Shown one piece after another: positions 6,801 to 7,951 of a stretch of 7,951 nucleotides of DNA. Numbering within the stretch: the first letter of the stretch is position 1; each line of letters begins with the position of its first letter. The notes under the pieces were generated by a model. It was given only the letters and a program-made list of their open reading frames with translations. It was not told the origin of the DNA and made no database searches. The DNA comes from Bacillota bacterium (GTDB taxonomy: Bacteria; Bacillota; Clostridia; Peptostreptococcales; Anaerovoracaceae), in contig JAFWFF010000082.1 in the NCBI GenBank assembly GCA_017515765.1, forward strand, positions 1 through 7,951, in the 5' to 3' direction. The translations under genes and the position numbers were made by a program.

Positions 6801-7951
6801 AGAACGATCTCAAGAGAAGAGTATTGGCTTTGATCCTGTGCTGCGTGACTGTATTGGCGGCACAGGGTCTTGTTTTTGCGGAGAGCGGGAGCGGTGAGGC
6901 GGCCGCGCCGGTGACGGAGACGACCGGTGAAGACCTGCCTATCCCCGAAGAAGCACTTAACGCCGCGGCTCCGGAAAGCGGAGAGGATCTCCTGAGCTTC
7001 CCCGGGAGGCGGTATTATTCCTACGCCTTCGAGGTGCTGAAATACACCAATGAGGAGCGCGCGAAGAACGGTCTTCCGGCTCTCAGGATGGACGCGGACC
7101 TTCTGGAGGGCGCGATGAAGCGCGGCCAGGAGTGCGTCATGATGTTCTCTCACTACAGGCCGAACGACAGCTGGTGCTTTACCGTCTGCGACAAGGCTAA
7201 GGCAGAAAACATCGCGATGGGACAGACCTCCGCAAAGGCAGTGGTGACGTCATGGATGGAATCGCCCGGGCACAGGGCCAATATACTGGCAAGCCGCACT
7301 TCGATCGGGGTTGGCTGCTTCTATTACGAAGGCGTTCTTTACTGGGTCCAGCTCTTCGGGAACAACAGCATAAGCTCCGACTGCAGCCAGCCCTCGGATA
7401 TCACGCAGTCCTGGGAGATAGACCTTCCCCTGGGCAAGGTGTATGACCAGTATTCGGGGGAGCAGGTCGACTTCCGGTTCCGAATAGAGCCTTCCGCCCT
7501 ATCTCTGGAGGAGGGTGAGGTGTCGGCAGCGGACCTTTACGGCAGCGGCAACGCGGACATGACGTATTTCGCGCGTGAGATAAAGTTTGACCGCGGCAGC
7601 GTCGGATGGCGCGCCGCCGATCCCGAAGCCGTCTCAGCCGACAGCAGCGGAAACATCAAAGGCCTCTCACCCGGAAAAACCAGGCTCATCGCAGGGTCCC
7701 TTTACGACCGGGCGAGCGTACCGCTCACGGTCTTCAGAAGGATAGCGGGAAGCAACAGATACGAGACTGCCATAGAAGCCGCTGAGCAGCTGAAGCTCTC
7801 AATGGGAGTCTCCGCCTTCGAGAACATAGTTATCGCGAGCGGGAAAGACTATGCTGACGCGCTTGCCGGAGCCTATCTCGCGAAGGTGAAGAACGCTCCG
7901 ATACTCCTGGTGAACGACCAGACTGTGAGCCGCGTATCATCTTACGCCTCG
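6797..7951 (+). CDS. Secreted CAP-domain protein with Ig-like region and CWB2 cell wall binding repeat, 3' end cut by window edge
   Basis: The frame is open to the right edge (385 residues) and starts at an ATG overlapping the upstream TGA. Residues 1-28 are a signal peptide: basic KRR, a hydrophobic core, and cleavage expected after VFA at 28. A Glu/Ala/Pro-rich linker runs to about 70. A CAP domain (CAP/SCP/PR1, as in SafA/YkwD-type proteins) occupies about 77-189, with YTNEERAKNGLPAL (83-96), His119 in the SHYRP motif, Glu137 in AENIA, and His159 in SPGHRANIL, matching the conserved cavity residues. About 225-312 looks like a bacterial Ig-like domain (ending in DSSGNIKGLSPGKTRL and a terminal strand). 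From 314, RIAGSNRYETAIEAA and IASGKDYADALAGAYLA are the start of a CWB2 repeat; these usually come as three, so one or more probably lie beyond the edge. It should be exported and held on the wall non-covalently. The function of bacterial CAP domains is mostly unknown. The mature part has five cysteines (113, 127, 131, 174, 196). Confidence 0.9.
   Translation, partial: MKNDLKRRVLALILCCVTVLAAQGLVFAESGSGEAAAPVTETTGEDLPIPEEALNAAAPESGEDLLSFPGRRYYSYAFEVLKYTNEERAKNGLPALRMDADLLEGAMKRGQECVMMFSHYRPNDSWCFTVCDKAKAENIAMGQTSAKAVVTSWMESPGHRANILASRTSIGVGCFYYEGVLYWVQLFGNNSISSDCSQPSDITQSWEIDLPLGKVYDQYSGEQVDFRFRIEPSALSLEEGEVSAADLYGSGNADMTYFAREIKFDRGSVGWRAADPEAVSADSSGNIKGLSPGKTRLIAGSLYDRASVPLTVFRRIAGSNRYETAIEAAEQLKLSMGVSAFENIVIASGKDYADALAGAYLAKVKNAPILLVNDQTVSRVSSYAS

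Noticed and set aside
6797..6850. Lipoprotein signal for the CAP protein (Leu-Ile-Leu-Cys near residue 15)
   Set aside because: The residue before Cys is Leu rather than Gly/Ala/Ser, and a good signal peptidase I site follows at VFA (26-28).
1..7951. Mobile elements, CRISPR arrays, tRNA or rRNA genes, riboswitches, terminators
   Set aside because: I found no transposase-like product, no spaced direct repeats and no RNA gene signature. There is no non-coding gap longer than 35 nt where such elements could sit, and no GC hairpin followed by a T-run at any gene end.

Overview
The window reads as one co-directional block on the + strand: six genes packed end to end, all concerned with the cell surface. 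It is GC-rich (I estimate 55-60%), yet it uses ATA for Ile and AGG/AGA for Arg freely. It encodes a YfhO-family protein and a secreted CAP protein carrying a Gram-positive 'cell wall binding repeat 2' (CWB2). That combination points to a Gram-positive anaerobe, most likely a higher-GC member of the Clostridia (Anaerovoracaceae-like lineages would fit). I cannot name a genus from this sequence.

Layout. 1-1234: 3' nearly complete part of a 12-helix Wzx-type oligosaccharide flippase, open at the left edge. 1235-4345: a 1036-residue YfhO-family multi-spanning membrane protein with a large extracellular domain and an unusual Pro/Glu/His-rich cytoplasmic tail. 4335-4775: a GtrA-family four-helix membrane protein whose start overlaps the end of the YfhO gene. 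4811-6052: a PLP-dependent sugar aminotransferase of the DegT/PglE/EpsN type. 6075-6800: a PglC/EpsL-type initiating phosphoglycosyl transferase with an extra C-terminal segment. 6797-7951: 5' part of a secreted protein (signal peptide, CAP domain, bacterial Ig-like region, start of CWB2 repeats), cut by the right edge.

Junctions are very tight: 0 nt between flippase and YfhO genes, 11-nt overlap YfhO/GtrA, 35 nt GtrA/aminotransferase, 22 nt aminotransferase/phosphoglycosyl transferase, and a 4-nt ATGA overlap into the CAP gene. I see no terminator or convincing promoter inside, so a single operon that starts upstream and continues downstream is the simplest reading. No stretch over 300 bases lacks a gene.

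How the genes may work together (inference). The aminotransferase would make an amino sugar nucleotide such as a bacillosamine precursor. The phosphoglycosyl transferase would load that sugar phosphate on undecaprenyl phosphate. Unseen glycosyltransferases would extend it and the Wzx-type protein would flip the product. GtrA plus YfhO resemble the flippase and GT-C parts of the three-component systems that decorate teichoic acids or other surface polymers outside the cell. The CAP/CWB2 protein would be exported and bound to the wall, possibly to a polymer made by this same locus. Missing from the window are the dehydratase, the acetyltransferase, all GT-A/GT-B glycosyltransferases, the polymerase, and the GT2 that would charge the lipid for GtrA/YfhO.
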